The translations under genes were made by a program, and so were the position numbers. The notes beneath the pieces were generated by a model. It did not search any database. It was not told the DNA's origin and was given only the letters and a program-made list of their open reading frames with translations. From CAVZXS01 sp963779325 (GTDB taxonomy: Bacteria > Bacteroidota > Bacteroidia > Chitinophagales > Chitinophagaceae), in NCBI GenBank assembly GCA_963779325.1, contig CAVZXS010000037.1:496001-560000 (forward strand): DNA of 64,000 nucleotides, in the 5' to 3' direction. Below, one piece after another: positions 54,713 to 62,343 of the stretch (the first letter of the stretch is position 1; every line of letters starts with the position of its first letter).

Positions 54713-55141
54713 TTACACCGGCTTTTTTTTACCCAAAACCTCTACTTTAACCTTGGTCAATCCTGAACTTATATAATTCAACTTTTGAGCGGCGGTCCGG
54801 CTAAGATCCACTACCCGCTTCATTTTAGGATGCAATCGGTCATTTACTTTTACTATTACGGAGCGTCCGTTTCTGATGTTGGTAACTTTTATCCAGGTAC
54901 CGAGCGGTAACACATTGCAGGCAGCCGTCATTTTTTGCTGGCTAAAAATTTCGCCGGAAGCGGTTTTACGGCCATTAAATTTATTGGCATAGAAGCTGGC
55001 GGTGCCGTAAATAATTTTGGGATTCGTCTTTTTCTTTTTTACAACCGCCGAATCAGCAACCGGCGGTACTTGGGCATTTGCTCCGGCAACAATAACTAAA
55101 ATAAAAAAAAGAAATACTAAACACGGTAAGAATTTCCTCAT
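54713..55141 (-). CDS. RlpA-like lytic transglycosylase / septal ring protein
   Basis: A 142-residue exported protein with an RlpA double-psi beta-barrel domain. The signal is 'LPCLVFLFFILVIVAGANA'. Family blocks: 'YGTASFYANKFNGRKTASGE' with the conserved 'GrkTasGe', 'MTAACNVLPLGTWIKVTNI', 'GRSVIVKVNDRLHPKMKRVV', and 'DLSRTAAQKL'. RlpA proteins cleave denuded peptidoglycan at the septum in Pseudomonas; here there is no SPOR domain. It follows the L,D-transpeptidase gene by 8 bp on the same strand, so both cell-wall genes are in one transcript. Confidence 0.92.
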   Translation of the reverse strand: MRKFLPCLVFLFFILVIVAGANAQVPPVADSAVVKKKKTNPKIIYGTASFYANKFNGRKTASGEIFSQQKMTAACNVLPLGTWIKVTNIRNGRSVIVKVNDRLHPKMKRVVDLSRTAAQKLNYISSGLTKVKVEVLGKKKPV

Positions 55142-55149
55142 CAGGTTTA

Positions 55150-56877
55150 TTATTTGTTTGCAAAATATTTTTCCCTCAGCAGCCTGTCCTCTCCGTAAAT
55201 ATCATCATAAAAAACTATTTTACCGTTTTTTCCTTCGCAAGTAAAATAGCGAAGATAAACGGGCAGTTTGTTCTGCACGGGAATTACTTTTCGCTGCTTT
55301 TGCGACAACCAGCTTCTTACCGAATCGGAAGTAACCCTGAGCGTATCATTGCGCCTGAAATTCAGGCTGTCATTCCTTATTATATAATGGGCCAGCTTTT
55401 CCCAGTCCTGTACCCGCACGCATCCGTGGCTTATAGCTCTTGATGAGTTGCCAAATAAATATCTTTGATTGGTATCATGAAGATACACGGCATATTTATT
55501 TATAAAATTAAATTTAAATATACCCAGTGCGTTCGCATCGCTGCTGTTTTGCACCACCCTGTACGGAATGGTTTTATTATATTTCGACCAATTAACGGAG
55601 TACGGATCAATTTCTTCTCCCTTGCGGTTTATTAATTTAAAACCTCTTCGTGCAAGATAACCGGGGTTTCTTTTTACAGCGGGTAATATTTCCTTTACAA
55701 TAATACTTTGCGGCGGAGTCCAGGTAGGATATGTAATCATTTCATTAATACTGCTTGTAAGCACCGGTGTGCGGGTAGCCGGTTTACCTACAATAACACG
55801 AGATGTAATTTTAGCGGAATCCTTTTCAATTAATTGCAAATAATAAGAAGGCAGGTTTACCCAAATATATTTCGCGGGCATTTTATCGTCCATCATTTTG
55901 AACCTGTCCAGTGTTATAGCCAATCGTATAAATTTCTCCCCGTCACTGTTGTTTAATGCCCGCACTACCTGTTCGCCGGCTTTGCCGTCGGCTTTATATC
56001 CTTTTTTTCGCTGAAACTTTTGTATGGCCTCCGCCATTGCGGAAGAATCGGCCCGCGGTTTTTCAAAACTTATAAAACCCGATTCGTACAAACGAAGCTG
56101 TAGTGTTTTTCTGAATTTTATCGTGTCTTTATAAGGAAAAGGTACATAAGTAAATTTTCGAAAATCGGCGCTGTCCACAAATTGTTTGATGCCTGCTTTT
56201 AAAAGGCGGTAGCCTTTATGTTTGGGTTCCAATGATTCTGCAATTGCCGCTAACGAAGTTCCGGATATAAATTCATTTAGTTTAGAAAGGTATAAATCAA
56301 TATTTATTACGGAATCCCTGCGTTGCAGTATACTGTCGGGCATTAGCCGGCCTAATTTTATGTCATTTATTATTTGTACAAAAGCATCCGTAAGCATTAA
56401 CTCTCCTTTTGTCCATAATGCGGCATTCGTACGGGGGCCGGTTTTTGACAAACTATCTGCTGTAAAAGTCGATCGCAGGAACTCAATATCTTTTAGGTGA
56501 TAATCCTCGGGGAAAAGACCATAGGCTCTGCTGTTCTCAATAAAAGCAAACAAATCATCTCCCTGTTTATTCCATTGCTCTTCCTTACTCCACAGCGTTT
56601 CAAACTTACGTTGCTTAAATACATCCTGAACAAGCGACGGTTGTTTCAACGCTATTGAGTCATTCGCAGCCGTCTTTCCGCTTATGGCGACGGCAAGGTA
56701 TTCTTCAATTTTTTCTGAAACTCTTTTATCCATCTTTTCGGGAATAACAACTATATCATCGGTCGGCGAACGGGATGAATTATTGCAGGAACTATACAGC
56801 AAAAGTGAAATAAACAGGTACGCAAGAATGAGTAACCGATTGGGGACAGAAAAATTTTGGTGGTGGTGATGGTGCAT
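55150..56877 (-). CDS. L,D-transpeptidase (YcbB-like) lipoprotein
   Basis: Peptidoglycan cross-linking enzyme that joins stem peptides by 3-3 bonds, acting in the periplasm. The ATG at 56877 (MHHHHHQNFSVPNRLLILAY) is followed by a lipoprotein signal ending 'LLLYSSC'; the frame starts 21 bp earlier too. Domain order: N-terminal unassigned region (~60-250), a peptidoglycan-binding-1 domain ('AEAIQKFQRKKGYKADGKAG'), and the YkuD catalytic domain (about 345-515) with 'VIVGKPATRTPVLTSSINEM', 'YAVYLHDTNQRYLFGNSSRA' and the active-site cysteine in 'ISHGCVRVQDWEKLAHYII'. The run of five histidines is natural. Length ~576 matches YcbB. Confidence 0.95.
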   Translation of the reverse strand: MHHHHHQNFSVPNRLLILAYLFISLLLYSSCNNSSRSPTDDIVVIPEKMDKRVSEKIEEYLAVAISGKTAANDSIALKQPSLVQDVFKQRKFETLWSKEEQWNKQGDDLFAFIENSRAYGLFPEDYHLKDIEFLRSTFTADSLSKTGPRTNAALWTKGELMLTDAFVQIINDIKLGRLMPDSILQRRDSVINIDLYLSKLNEFISGTSLAAIAESLEPKHKGYRLLKAGIKQFVDSADFRKFTYVPFPYKDTIKFRKTLQLRLYESGFISFEKPRADSSAMAEAIQKFQRKKGYKADGKAGEQVVRALNNSDGEKFIRLAITLDRFKMMDDKMPAKYIWVNLPSYYLQLIEKDSAKITSRVIVGKPATRTPVLTSSINEMITYPTWTPPQSIIVKEILPAVKRNPGYLARRGFKLINRKGEEIDPYSVNWSKYNKTIPYRVVQNSSDANALGIFKFNFINKYAVYLHDTNQRYLFGNSSRAISHGCVRVQDWEKLAHYIIRNDSLNFRRNDTLRVTSDSVRSWLSQKQRKVIPVQNKLPVYLRYFTCEGKNGKIVFYDDIYGEDRLLREKYFANK

Positions 56878-57215
56878 AATAAAGTATATTATTTTCATTC
56901 GGTGAAAACGAAAAGTAATATGAGTTTGAAAATAGCGAATCGTTCTTATATTTTTAAATTTTGTTTCATTACAGGTGCAATACGCTGAACATACCGGCGT
57001 TGCGGCAATGATATGGCCGGCGCGTATAATACATTAAAATACAAACTATAACCGCACAAAAAAAGGGTTTTGCCGGAGATTAACACTTAATATGGAATGG
57101 CTATGCAAAATAGTCCGCTTAGCTATACGCTCTGCTCCGGGTATAATTTCAAAATACTTTTTAAAAAAAAGAGGCTACTCAAAAAAGTAACCTCTTTCAC
57201 AATTTGTTAAATCGC
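56878..57215. other. Intergenic region between nusG and the L,D-transpeptidase gene
   Basis: A 338-bp stretch. The left part is AT-rich with no recognisable promoter; the right end holds the nusG terminator at 57163-57196. No reading frame in it looks coding. In many Bacteroidota rplK follows nusG here; it does not in this window. Confidence 0.5.
57163..57196 (-). terminator. Rho-independent terminator after nusG
   Basis: GAGGTTACTTTTTTGAGTAGCCTC hairpin followed leftward by a run of T (A run at 57163-57170). It ends the tuf-secE-nusG transcript. Confidence 0.8.
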
Positions 57216-57803
57216 TTAGTTAATTTTCTCTACCTGCATGTAATTAAGTTCTACAGGTGTGGAGCGACCGAATATTTTTACGGTTACTTTCAGTTTTTTC
57301 TTTTCGTCATGTACTTCTTCAATAACGCCGTTAAAGTCATTAAACGGCCCTTCAATAATTTTAATGGTTTCGCCTACAATGAAGGGTTCGCTCATGCTCG
57401 CACCGCCGGCTTCAGCCATTTCATCCATTTTACCCAGCATTTTATTTACCTCAGCTTTGCGCAGGGCGATGGGATTTTCTTTTCCTAAAAAATGAATTAC
57501 ACTGTTGGTGTTCTTTATCACATCACGCAGATCATCTCCCAATTTACCTTCCGCTATTTCAATCATTACATAGCCGGGGTAATAATTCCGCTCCCGCATT
57601 ACCTTCTTTCCGTTCTGTACTTTATATACTTTCTCCACGGGTAAAAAAACCTGTTTTACTTTTTCGCTCCAGCCGCCGCGTGAAATTTCTTTATCCAGGT
57701 ATTCCTTCACCTTCTTTTCTTTACCGCTTACCACACGCAATACAAACCACTTGGTTTCCTGCTGCTGTTGTTGGGTAGTATTTTCTGTATTTACAGTTTC
57801 CAT
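57216..57803 (-). CDS. nusG: Transcription termination/antitermination protein NusG
   Basis: Binds RNA polymerase and couples it to the ribosome or to Rho. ATG at 57803 (METVNTENTTQQQQQETKWF) or 6 bp earlier. 195 residues. N-terminal NGN domain: 'WFVLRVVSGKEKKVKEYLDK', 'VFLPVEKVYKVQNGKKVMRE', 'NYYPGYVMIEI'. C-terminal KOW domain: 'PFIVGETIKIIEGPFNDFNG', 'KKKLKVTVKIFGRSTPVELN'. Length and layout are normal. It follows secE directly (ATG within or near the secE stop at 57809), and is followed by a terminator and an unrelated L,D-transpeptidase gene, not by rplK. Confidence 0.97.
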   Translation of the reverse strand: METVNTENTTQQQQQETKWFVLRVVSGKEKKVKEYLDKEISRGGWSEKVKQVFLPVEKVYKVQNGKKVMRERNYYPGYVMIEIAEGKLGDDLRDVIKNTNSVIHFLGKENPIALRKAEVNKMLGKMDEMAEAGGASMSEPFIVGETIKIIEGPFNDFNGVIEEVHDEKKKLKVTVKIFGRSTPVELNYMQVEKIN

Positions 57804-57808
57804 TATCA

Positions 57809-58003
57809 TTAATTAAATAAAGAGTAAATAACTTTCAGTGCTCCGCCTACACCAAGATCCATTACATAGATCATAGCGGTAATAATAATGGTAGCAACCA
57901 AAACAATCATGGTAGACTGTTGTAACTGCTGCCAATTGGGCCAGGTTACTTTTTCCACCAGCTCTTTGTAACTTTCTTTGAAATAATTCGAAATCTTGTT
58001 CAT
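57809..58003 (-). CDS. secE: Preprotein translocase subunit SecE
   Basis: Small inner-membrane subunit of SecYEG. ATG at 58003 (MNKISNYFKESYKELVEKVT) gives a 64-residue protein; the frame starts 30 bp earlier. The basic amphipathic helix 'YKELVEKVTWPNWQQLQQST' and one membrane span 'MIVLVATIIITAMIYVMDLG' are the family layout. The conserved 'KVTWP' is present. It lies between tRNA-Trp and nusG, the usual place in Bacteroidota. Confidence 0.96.
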   Translation of the reverse strand: MNKISNYFKESYKELVEKVTWPNWQQLQQSTMIVLVATIIITAMIYVMDLGVGGALKVIYSLFN

Positions 58004-58070
58004 TACGTTAATTTGATTAATTAAATGATTCACCTCGTAATTTGAAAATAAATATTTCCAAATTAATCAG

Positions 58071-58141
58071 CACGGGCACTAGGATTTGAACCCAGATCAA
58101 AGGTTTTGGAGACCCGTATGCTACCGTTGCACCATGCCCGT
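58071..58141 (-). tRNA. tRNA-Trp (anticodon CCA)
   Basis: Cloverleaf with acceptor ACGGGCA / TGCCCGT, D arm, anticodon loop CTCCAAA reading CCA, and T arm CTGGGTTCAAATCCTAG. CCA is not encoded. It lies between tuf and secE as in related genomes. Confidence 0.94.
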
Positions 58142-58145
58142 AAAT

Positions 58146-58183
58146 GCCTCCCCACCCTCCAAAGGAGGGATTAAGAGGCTTAA
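58146..58183. repeat. GC-rich palindromic repeat near tRNA-Trp
   Basis: GCCTCCCC-ACCCTCC-AAA-GGAGGG-ATTAAGAGGC, four bases from the tRNA. It forms the left member of an inverted pair with 58261-58291. Confidence 0.7.
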
Positions 58184-58260
58184 TAATTAAAGAACTTTTT
58201 AAATAACAAAGTACCAATGGTTCTTTACCAAAGGTACTTTGTTTATAGTCAGCTTTTCCT

Positions 58261-58291
58261 AAGCCCCTCTTCGGGAGGGGTTTGGGGAGGC
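58261..58291. repeat. GC-rich palindromic repeat downstream of tuf
   Basis: AAGCCCCTC-TTC-GGGAGGGG-TTTGGGGAGGC. Outer ends (GCCTCCCC and GGGGAGGC) are inverted relative to the copy at 58146. It starts five bases after the tuf stop codon and could also act as a terminator. Confidence 0.7.
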
Positions 58292-58295
58292 CGTT

Positions 58296-59489
58296 TTATT
58301 TTATAATCTCAGTTACCTGGCCCGCACCTACTGTACGTCCGCCCTCACGAATCGCAAACTTCAATCCTTTTTCCATCGCAATAGGCTGAATAAGCGTTAC
58401 GCTAAGTGATGTATTATCACCCGGCATAACCATTTCAGTTCCTGCAGGTAAAGTACATTCACCTGTTACGTCCGTAGTACGGAAATAAAACTGAGGGCGA
58501 TATTTGTTAAAGAACGGAGTATGACGTCCGCCCTCATCTTTGTTCAATACATACACCTCACCTTTAAATTCAGTGTGCGGAGTAATAGAACCCGGCTTGC
58601 AAATAACCATACCGCGACGGATTTGTGTTTTCTCAATACCGCGTAGTAACAATCCTGCATTATCACCTGCTTCACCTTCATCAAGCAACTTGCGGAACAT
58701 TTCCACACCGGTACAAGTTGAAGTAAGAGGAGCTTCTATCAAACCAACAATTTCAACAGCTTCACCTACTTTAATTCTACCTCTTTCAATACGACCGGTA
58801 GCAACAGTACCGCGACCTGTGATAGAGAATACGTCCTCGACACTCATCAGGAACGGCATATCAACCGGACGGGGAGGCAAAGGAATATAGCTATCAACGG
58901 CGGCCATTAATTCATCAATTGCACCAACCCATTTTTCTTCGCCGGCCAAAGCACCTGTAGCAGAACCCTTAATGATTGGTGTATTATCACCATCAAAACC
59001 ATTCTTAGTCAATAATTCACGAATTTCCATTTCAACCAGTTCCAATAACTCAACGTCATCAACAAGGTCTACTTTATTCATAAACACAACCATACTTGGT
59101 ACACCTACCTGGCGTGCAAGCAGAATGTGCTCTCTTGTTTGTGGCATAGGTCCGTCAGTAGCGGCTACTACAAGAATAGCACCATCCATCTGAGCAGCGC
59201 CTGTAATCATATTTTTTACATAGTCGGCGTGACCCGGGCAATCAACGTGTGCATAGTGACGGCTTGCAGTCTGGTACTCTACGTGAGCAGTATTAATTGT
59301 AATACCTCTCTCCTTTTCCTCAGGCGCACCATCAATTTCATCATATTTCTTCGCTACGTTACCCATACCTTTCTTAGAAAGAATATCAGTAATAGCAGCA
59401 GTCAATGTGGTTTTACCATGGTCAACGTGACCAATTGTTCCAATGTTTACGTGAGGTTTGTCCCTCTTGAATTGTTCTTTAGTTGCCAT
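58296..59489 (-). CDS. tuf: Elongation factor Tu
   Basis: GTPase that delivers aminoacyl-tRNA to the ribosome. The 397-residue product has all G motifs: G1 'GHVDHGKTTLTAAIT', G2 'RGITINTAHVEY', G3 'VDCPGHADYVKNM', G4 'VVFMNKVDLV', G5 'GSATGALAGEE', and domains 2 and 3 ('GRGTVATGRIERGRIKVG', 'RGMVICKPGSITPHTEF', 'DNTSLSVTLIQPIAMEKGL'). Length and sequence are normal. It is expected to be highly expressed; transcription from the tRNA cluster upstream may feed it. A 117-bp leader separates it from the tRNA-Thr half repeats at 59607. Confidence 0.98.
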   Translation of the reverse strand: MATKEQFKRDKPHVNIGTIGHVDHGKTTLTAAITDILSKKGMGNVAKKYDEIDGAPEEKERGITINTAHVEYQTASRHYAHVDCPGHADYVKNMITGAAQMDGAILVVAATDGPMPQTREHILLARQVGVPSMVVFMNKVDLVDDVELLELVEMEIRELLTKNGFDGDNTPIIKGSATGALAGEEKWVGAIDELMAAVDSYIPLPPRPVDMPFLMSVEDVFSITGRGTVATGRIERGRIKVGEAVEIVGLIEAPLTSTCTGVEMFRKLLDEGEAGDNAGLLLRGIEKTQIRRGMVICKPGSITPHTEFKGEVYVLNKDEGGRHTPFFNKYRPQFYFRTTDVTGECTLPAGTEMVMPGDNTSLSVTLIQPIAMEKGLKFAIREGGRTVGAGQVTEIIK

Positions 59490-59606
59490 CGTTATCGATT
59501 TTTAAATTGTGATTTTAGAATTTGAGTCAACTGCAAAAGCTTTTGACCACGGTTAAAATTTTTTATATAATTACTGCCTTACAAATAAGGACAGTTAGCT
59601 ATTTTA

Positions 59607-59760
59607 GCAAATGAGCCGTTGATGAGAATTGAACTCACGAACTTCCCGATACATCGGGATTGCTTCATCAATTAATTTATTCAGCATCTCAAGCAAATGA
59701 GCCGTTGATGAGAATTGAACCGAGACCTTCCCGATACATCGGGATTGCCCTATATTTTTT
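59607..59760 (-). repeat. Two 86-bp-spaced repeats carrying tRNA-Thr 3' halves joined to a palindrome
   Basis: In minus-strand order each unit has TCCCGATGTATCGGGA, a short variable stretch, then a T arm with loop TTCAATT and acceptor CAACGGC plus discriminator T. The first copy (59613-59659) has a perfect T stem GTGAG/CTCAT; the second (59699-59744) has a weaker one. The shared 28-bp start (GCAAATGAGCCGTTGATGAG...) repeats with a period of 86. No 5' half is attached. Confidence 0.7.
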
Positions 59761-59774
59761 TTCAAAAGAACTTG

Positions 59775-59846
<72 letters not shown>

Positions 59847-60058
59847 GATATTAACTTTTCCATTTCAAAGAGAAGTTCACCATTTAGCTGCATTATCTTT
59901 TAATCGACCTTCCCGATACATCGGGATTGCTCTACCACTGAGCTACAACGGCGATATTAACTTTTCCATTTCAAAGAGAAGTTCACCATTTAGCTGCATC
60001 ATCTTTTAATCGACCTTCCCGATACATCGGGATTGCTCTACCACTGAGCTACAACGGC
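59847..60058 (-). repeat. Tandem 106-bp repeat carrying tRNA-Thr 5' halves joined to a palindrome
   Basis: Two nearly identical copies, 59847-59952 and 59953-60058, one difference seen (cattatc/catcatc). In minus-strand order each begins with an exact 24-base tRNA-Thr 5' half (acceptor and D arm), then the palindrome TCCCGATGTATCGGGA, then a ~65-bp leader that also precedes the intact tRNA-Thr. The palindrome sits where the anticodon arm should be. Confidence 0.75.
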
Positions 60059-60134
60059 TGGTATAGCATTGTGAGAGTTCTTCTCCCAATTCTCATTTTA
60101 AAACAAAGAACTTAATTTTTACACTCAATATTTG

Positions 60135-60207
60135 AGCGGAAGACCGGGCTCGAACCGGCCACCTGAAGCTTGGAAGGCTACCGCTCTACCAAATGAGCTA
60201 CTTCCGC
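60135..60207 (-). tRNA. tRNA-Gly (anticodon TCC)
   Basis: Cloverleaf with acceptor GCGGAAG / CTTCCGC, D arm GCTC...GAGC, anticodon loop with TCC (GCCTTCCAAGC), T arm GCCGG-TTCGAGC-CCGGT. The gene is in the same leftward transcript as the neighbouring tRNAs. Confidence 0.94.
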
Positions 60208-60255
60208 TGATTAAAAAAAGAACTTCCGACTTCGCACGGGCTAAGAAGGATAAAG

Positions 60256-60338
60256 TGGGCAGAGCTGGATTCGAACCAACGTACTCGTGAGAGAACAGAT
60301 TTACAGTCTGTCGCCTTTAGCCACTCGGCCATCTGCCC
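60256..60338 (-). tRNA. tRNA-Tyr (anticodon GTA)
   Basis: Class-II tRNA of 83 bases with acceptor GGGCAGA / TCTGCCC, anticodon loop ACTGTAAATC reading GTA, a long variable arm, and T arm with GGTTCGAATCC. It is in the tRNA-Thr, Tyr, Gly, Thr row before tuf. Confidence 0.94.
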
Positions 60339-60378
60339 CTAAAGTCAAAACACTTGCTTTGACGGCTAACTTAGTTAG

Positions 60379-60451
60379 AGCCGAAAACTGGAGTCGAACC
60401 AGCGACCTACTGATTACAAATCAGTTGCTCTACCAACTGAGCTATTTCGGC
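60379..60451 (-). tRNA. tRNA-Thr (anticodon TGT)
   Basis: Cloverleaf with acceptor GCCGAAA / TTTCGGC, D arm GCTC...GAGC, anticodon stem-loop CTGATTTGTAATCAG reading TGT, T arm GCTGG-TTCGACT-CCAGT. It is the first tRNA of the leftward cluster, 55 bp after the promoter at 60506-60534. Confidence 0.94.
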
Positions 60452-60505
60452 AAAAAAATTCGTTTTCATTTAAACAATAAAGAGCTACCCCCATTTTTGG
60501 GAAGG

Positions 60506-60534
60506 CAAAGGTAAGGGAAAACTATAAATGCAAA
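60506..60534 (-). promoter_or_regulatory. Bacteroidota-type promoter of the tRNA cluster
   Basis: On the minus strand TTTG (60534-60531), a 17-bp gap and TACCTTTG (60513-60506). It fits the TTTG...TAnnTTTG form and probably drives the tRNA-Thr-Tyr-Gly-Thr cluster, with possible read-through into tuf. Confidence 0.6.
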
Positions 60535-60632
60535 AAAATTGAAAATGAATTTTTTACGGCATACCGCATTTTGTTGATAAACCCTTGATACAGTTCCAAA
60601 ATAAGCCGGGCGTGCCGAAAAGGGTTATAAAT

Positions 60633-60655
60633 AAAAAAGACCCTGTTCGGGTCTT
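60633..60655 (-). terminator. Rho-independent terminator of the hpf gene
   Basis: AAGACCC-GAACA-GGGTCTT hairpin followed leftward by a T run. It lies 9 bp after the stop of the gene ending at 60664. Confidence 0.8.
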
Positions 60656-60663
60656 ATAAAAAA

Positions 60664-60963
60664 TTAAGCTGCTTGTTTTTCTTTTTGTCTTTTTAACTGG
60701 TTAATGATGGAATCAAATGCTTCGTCAAACGACTCCCGGAATGATTTACTTGTTGATTTAACAAAAAAGTTGTGTCGGGGTACGTGCACTCTGATCTCAG
60801 CGATTTTGTCTTTTATGGAATGAACCACATTGTCGAGCTTCAGAAACACATCTACTTTAATGATGCGGTCGTGAAAGGTGTTAAGCTTTTGAAGTTTACG
60901 ATTAACATACTCCACTAATTTGTTGTCCGCGTCGAAACGAACAGTTTGAATGTTGACGTTCAT
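60664..60963 (-). CDS. hpf: Ribosome hibernation-promoting factor (HPF/RaiA family)
   Basis: A 99-residue ribosome-associated inhibitor of the HPF/RaiA type, which binds the 30S decoding region in slow growth. ATG at 60963 (MNVNIQTVRFDADNKLVEYV) is chosen; the frame extends 48 bp upstream. Family blocks: 'NIQTVRFDADNKLVEYVNRK', 'FHDRIIKVDVFLKLDNV', and 'IAEIRVHVPRHNFFVKSTSK'. The short form, without the dimerising tail, fits. It lies between xerC (leftward, upstream) and the tRNA cluster; this order is conserved in the phylum. Confidence 0.92.
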   Translation of the reverse strand: MNVNIQTVRFDADNKLVEYVNRKLQKLNTFHDRIIKVDVFLKLDNVVHSIKDKIAEIRVHVPRHNFFVKSTSKSFRESFDEAFDSIINQLKRQKEKQAA

Positions 60964-61113
60964 AATAAATCGCAAGTTTAAATTGTGAACAATAAATAAA
61001 GAACTTTTCAATGGTAAATATTGCTGTATATCCTTGTTTTTTGGGTCAGCATGAAGTTATACTAAATACCATGTGTTTCCAAATAAAGTTCACTTTATTA
61101 TTTCAAATTTTTT

Positions 61114-62016
61114 TTACGCTTTCGGATGCGCTTTTTTATGCACATCTTTCAGTTTTTCTATTGTATTGTGCGTATATATTTGTGTAGCTGCGAGGCTGCT
61201 GTGGCCGAGTAATTCTTTTATTGCATTCAGGTCGGCTCCGTTGTTGGCCATATGTGTGGCAAAACTGTGACGTAAAATATGAGGGCTTTTCTTATCAATT
61301 GTTGTTACAGCGGATAAATACTTATTTACAGAATTGTAAACCTGTTTCTGATAAAGCTTTTTTCCTTTTGAAGATACCAGCAGTACTATTCTGTCGGGTG
61401 TTACTAATTGCCTTTCTTTTTCCGTTATATAAAAAGTTATTTCTGAAACCAGGGATTTATTTACAGGTATTATTCTTTCCTTATTTCCTTTGCCAAGCAC
61501 TTTAATGGTATTGTTGGAATTATTTACCTGGTTTTCCTTTAAATTAATCAGCTCACTTAACCGGATTCCCGTATTGTAAAATATAGCGAGTAATAACCTG
61601 TCTGTGCGGCCTTCCCAATTATCCGGGAATTCAATGTACTTAAATAAGGTTTCCGTATCTCTTTCAGTTACATAGGAAGGAAGTCGTTTACTTACTTTGG
61701 GAGCAATCACATTAGTCATAGGTGTATCCTCTATTGTCCCGGTTTTTAACTGATATTTAAAAAAAGAACGCAGGCTTGATATTTTCCTGTTTATTGACTT
61801 GGAAGTAAGTTTATTCTCTTTTAAAAAAGCTAACCAGCTGCGAACAAAACTCAGGCTTATTTCTGTAAGTGCTAAATTACCATATTGTATTTCCAGAAAA
61901 TCGAAAAACTGTATCAAATCGTCCTGATAAGAACGAATAGTATGAGCGGAATACCTTTTTTCGAACTTGAGGTAATCCACGAAGGATTGTATTTGCGGGT
62001 AAACCGGTAAAGACAT
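61114..62016 (-). CDS. xerC: Site-specific tyrosine recombinase XerC/XerD
   Basis: Tyrosine recombinase that resolves chromosome dimers at dif. The 300-residue product has an N-terminal core-binding domain ('SFVDYLKFEKRYSAHTIRSY') and a catalytic domain with the Arg of box I ('TGIRLSELINL'), the 'HILRHSFATHMANNGADLNA' His-x-x-Arg, and the tyrosine in 'SLAATQIYTH'. Its context, between rpsU and hpf, is the housekeeping one; whether it is XerC or XerD by function I cannot tell. Not an integrase of a mobile element. Confidence 0.93.
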   Translation of the reverse strand: MSLPVYPQIQSFVDYLKFEKRYSAHTIRSYQDDLIQFFDFLEIQYGNLALTEISLSFVRSWLAFLKENKLTSKSINRKISSLRSFFKYQLKTGTIEDTPMTNVIAPKVSKRLPSYVTERDTETLFKYIEFPDNWEGRTDRLLLAIFYNTGIRLSELINLKENQVNNSNNTIKVLGKGNKERIIPVNKSLVSEITFYITEKERQLVTPDRIVLLVSSKGKKLYQKQVYNSVNKYLSAVTTIDKKSPHILRHSFATHMANNGADLNAIKELLGHSSLAATQIYTHNTIEKLKDVHKKAHPKA

Positions 62017-62045
62017 AATACGGCCCTAAAGATACCCATAAGGCA

Positions 62046-62080
62046 TAAAAAAAGGCTGCAAAGATTTAATCTTTGCAGCC
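62046..62080 (-). terminator. Rho-independent terminator after rpsU
   Basis: GGCTGCAAAGAT / ATCTTTGCAGCC perfect 12-bp stem followed leftward by a T run. It lies 30 bp after the rpsU stop and 30 bp before the xerC start. Confidence 0.85.
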
Positions 62081-62109
62081 GTAAATATATTGATAGCCCC
62101 TTTAGAGGC

Positions 62110-62307
62110 TTAAGCATCAATCTTTCCGCTGGCGATATTCTGCTTATAAACAGCTTTCAGTACCTGTGCACGACGTTTGATAGAGGGCTTGGTAAAGCTC
62201 TGACGCTCACGCAACTGAAGCAATGTTTTAGACTTCTCAAATTTCTTTTTGTACTTTTTGAGGGCCTTGTCTATGTTTTCGCAGTCTTTTGAATCAATAA
62301 TCAGCAT
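62110..62307 (-). CDS. rpsU: 30S ribosomal protein S21
   Basis: Small ribosomal protein of 65 residues, normal for the family ('MLIIDSKDCENIDKALKKYK', 'LRERQSFTKPSIKRRAQVLK'). In Bacteroidota, bS21 with bS18 and bS6 hides the anti-Shine-Dalgarno of 16S rRNA, and rpsU itself keeps a strong Shine-Dalgarno so that free bS21 level is sensed (known for the phylum; the link here is inference). A strong AAGGAGGT lies at 62317-62324, 9 bp before the ATG, unlike the other genes here. A TAnnTTTG promoter lies at 62344-62374. It starts the leftward rpsU-xerC unit. Confidence 0.97.
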   Translation of the reverse strand: MLIIDSKDCENIDKALKKYKKKFEKSKTLLQLRERQSFTKPSIKRRAQVLKAVYKQNIASGKIDA

Positions 62308-62316
62308 AAATTATAT

Positions 62317-62324
62317 ACCTCCTT
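62317..62324 (-). promoter_or_regulatory. Strong Shine-Dalgarno of rpsU
   Basis: AAGGAGGT on the minus strand, 9-base spacer to the ATG. It is the only full Shine-Dalgarno I found ahead of a gene here and fits autoregulation of bS21 by anti-Shine-Dalgarno availability. Confidence 0.85.
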
Positions 62325-62343
62325 GGTATTTTTTTTAGAGCCG

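Noticed and set aside
56856..56877. A purification-tag-like histidine run at the start of the L,D-transpeptidase
   Set aside because: Five His codons are of mixed type (CAC, CAT) and are followed by a natural lipoprotein signal; nothing else suggests engineering.
61114..62016. An integrase of a genomic island next to the tRNA cluster
   Set aside because: Its place between rpsU and hpf is the conserved chromosomal position of the housekeeping Xer recombinase, and no island genes are seen.
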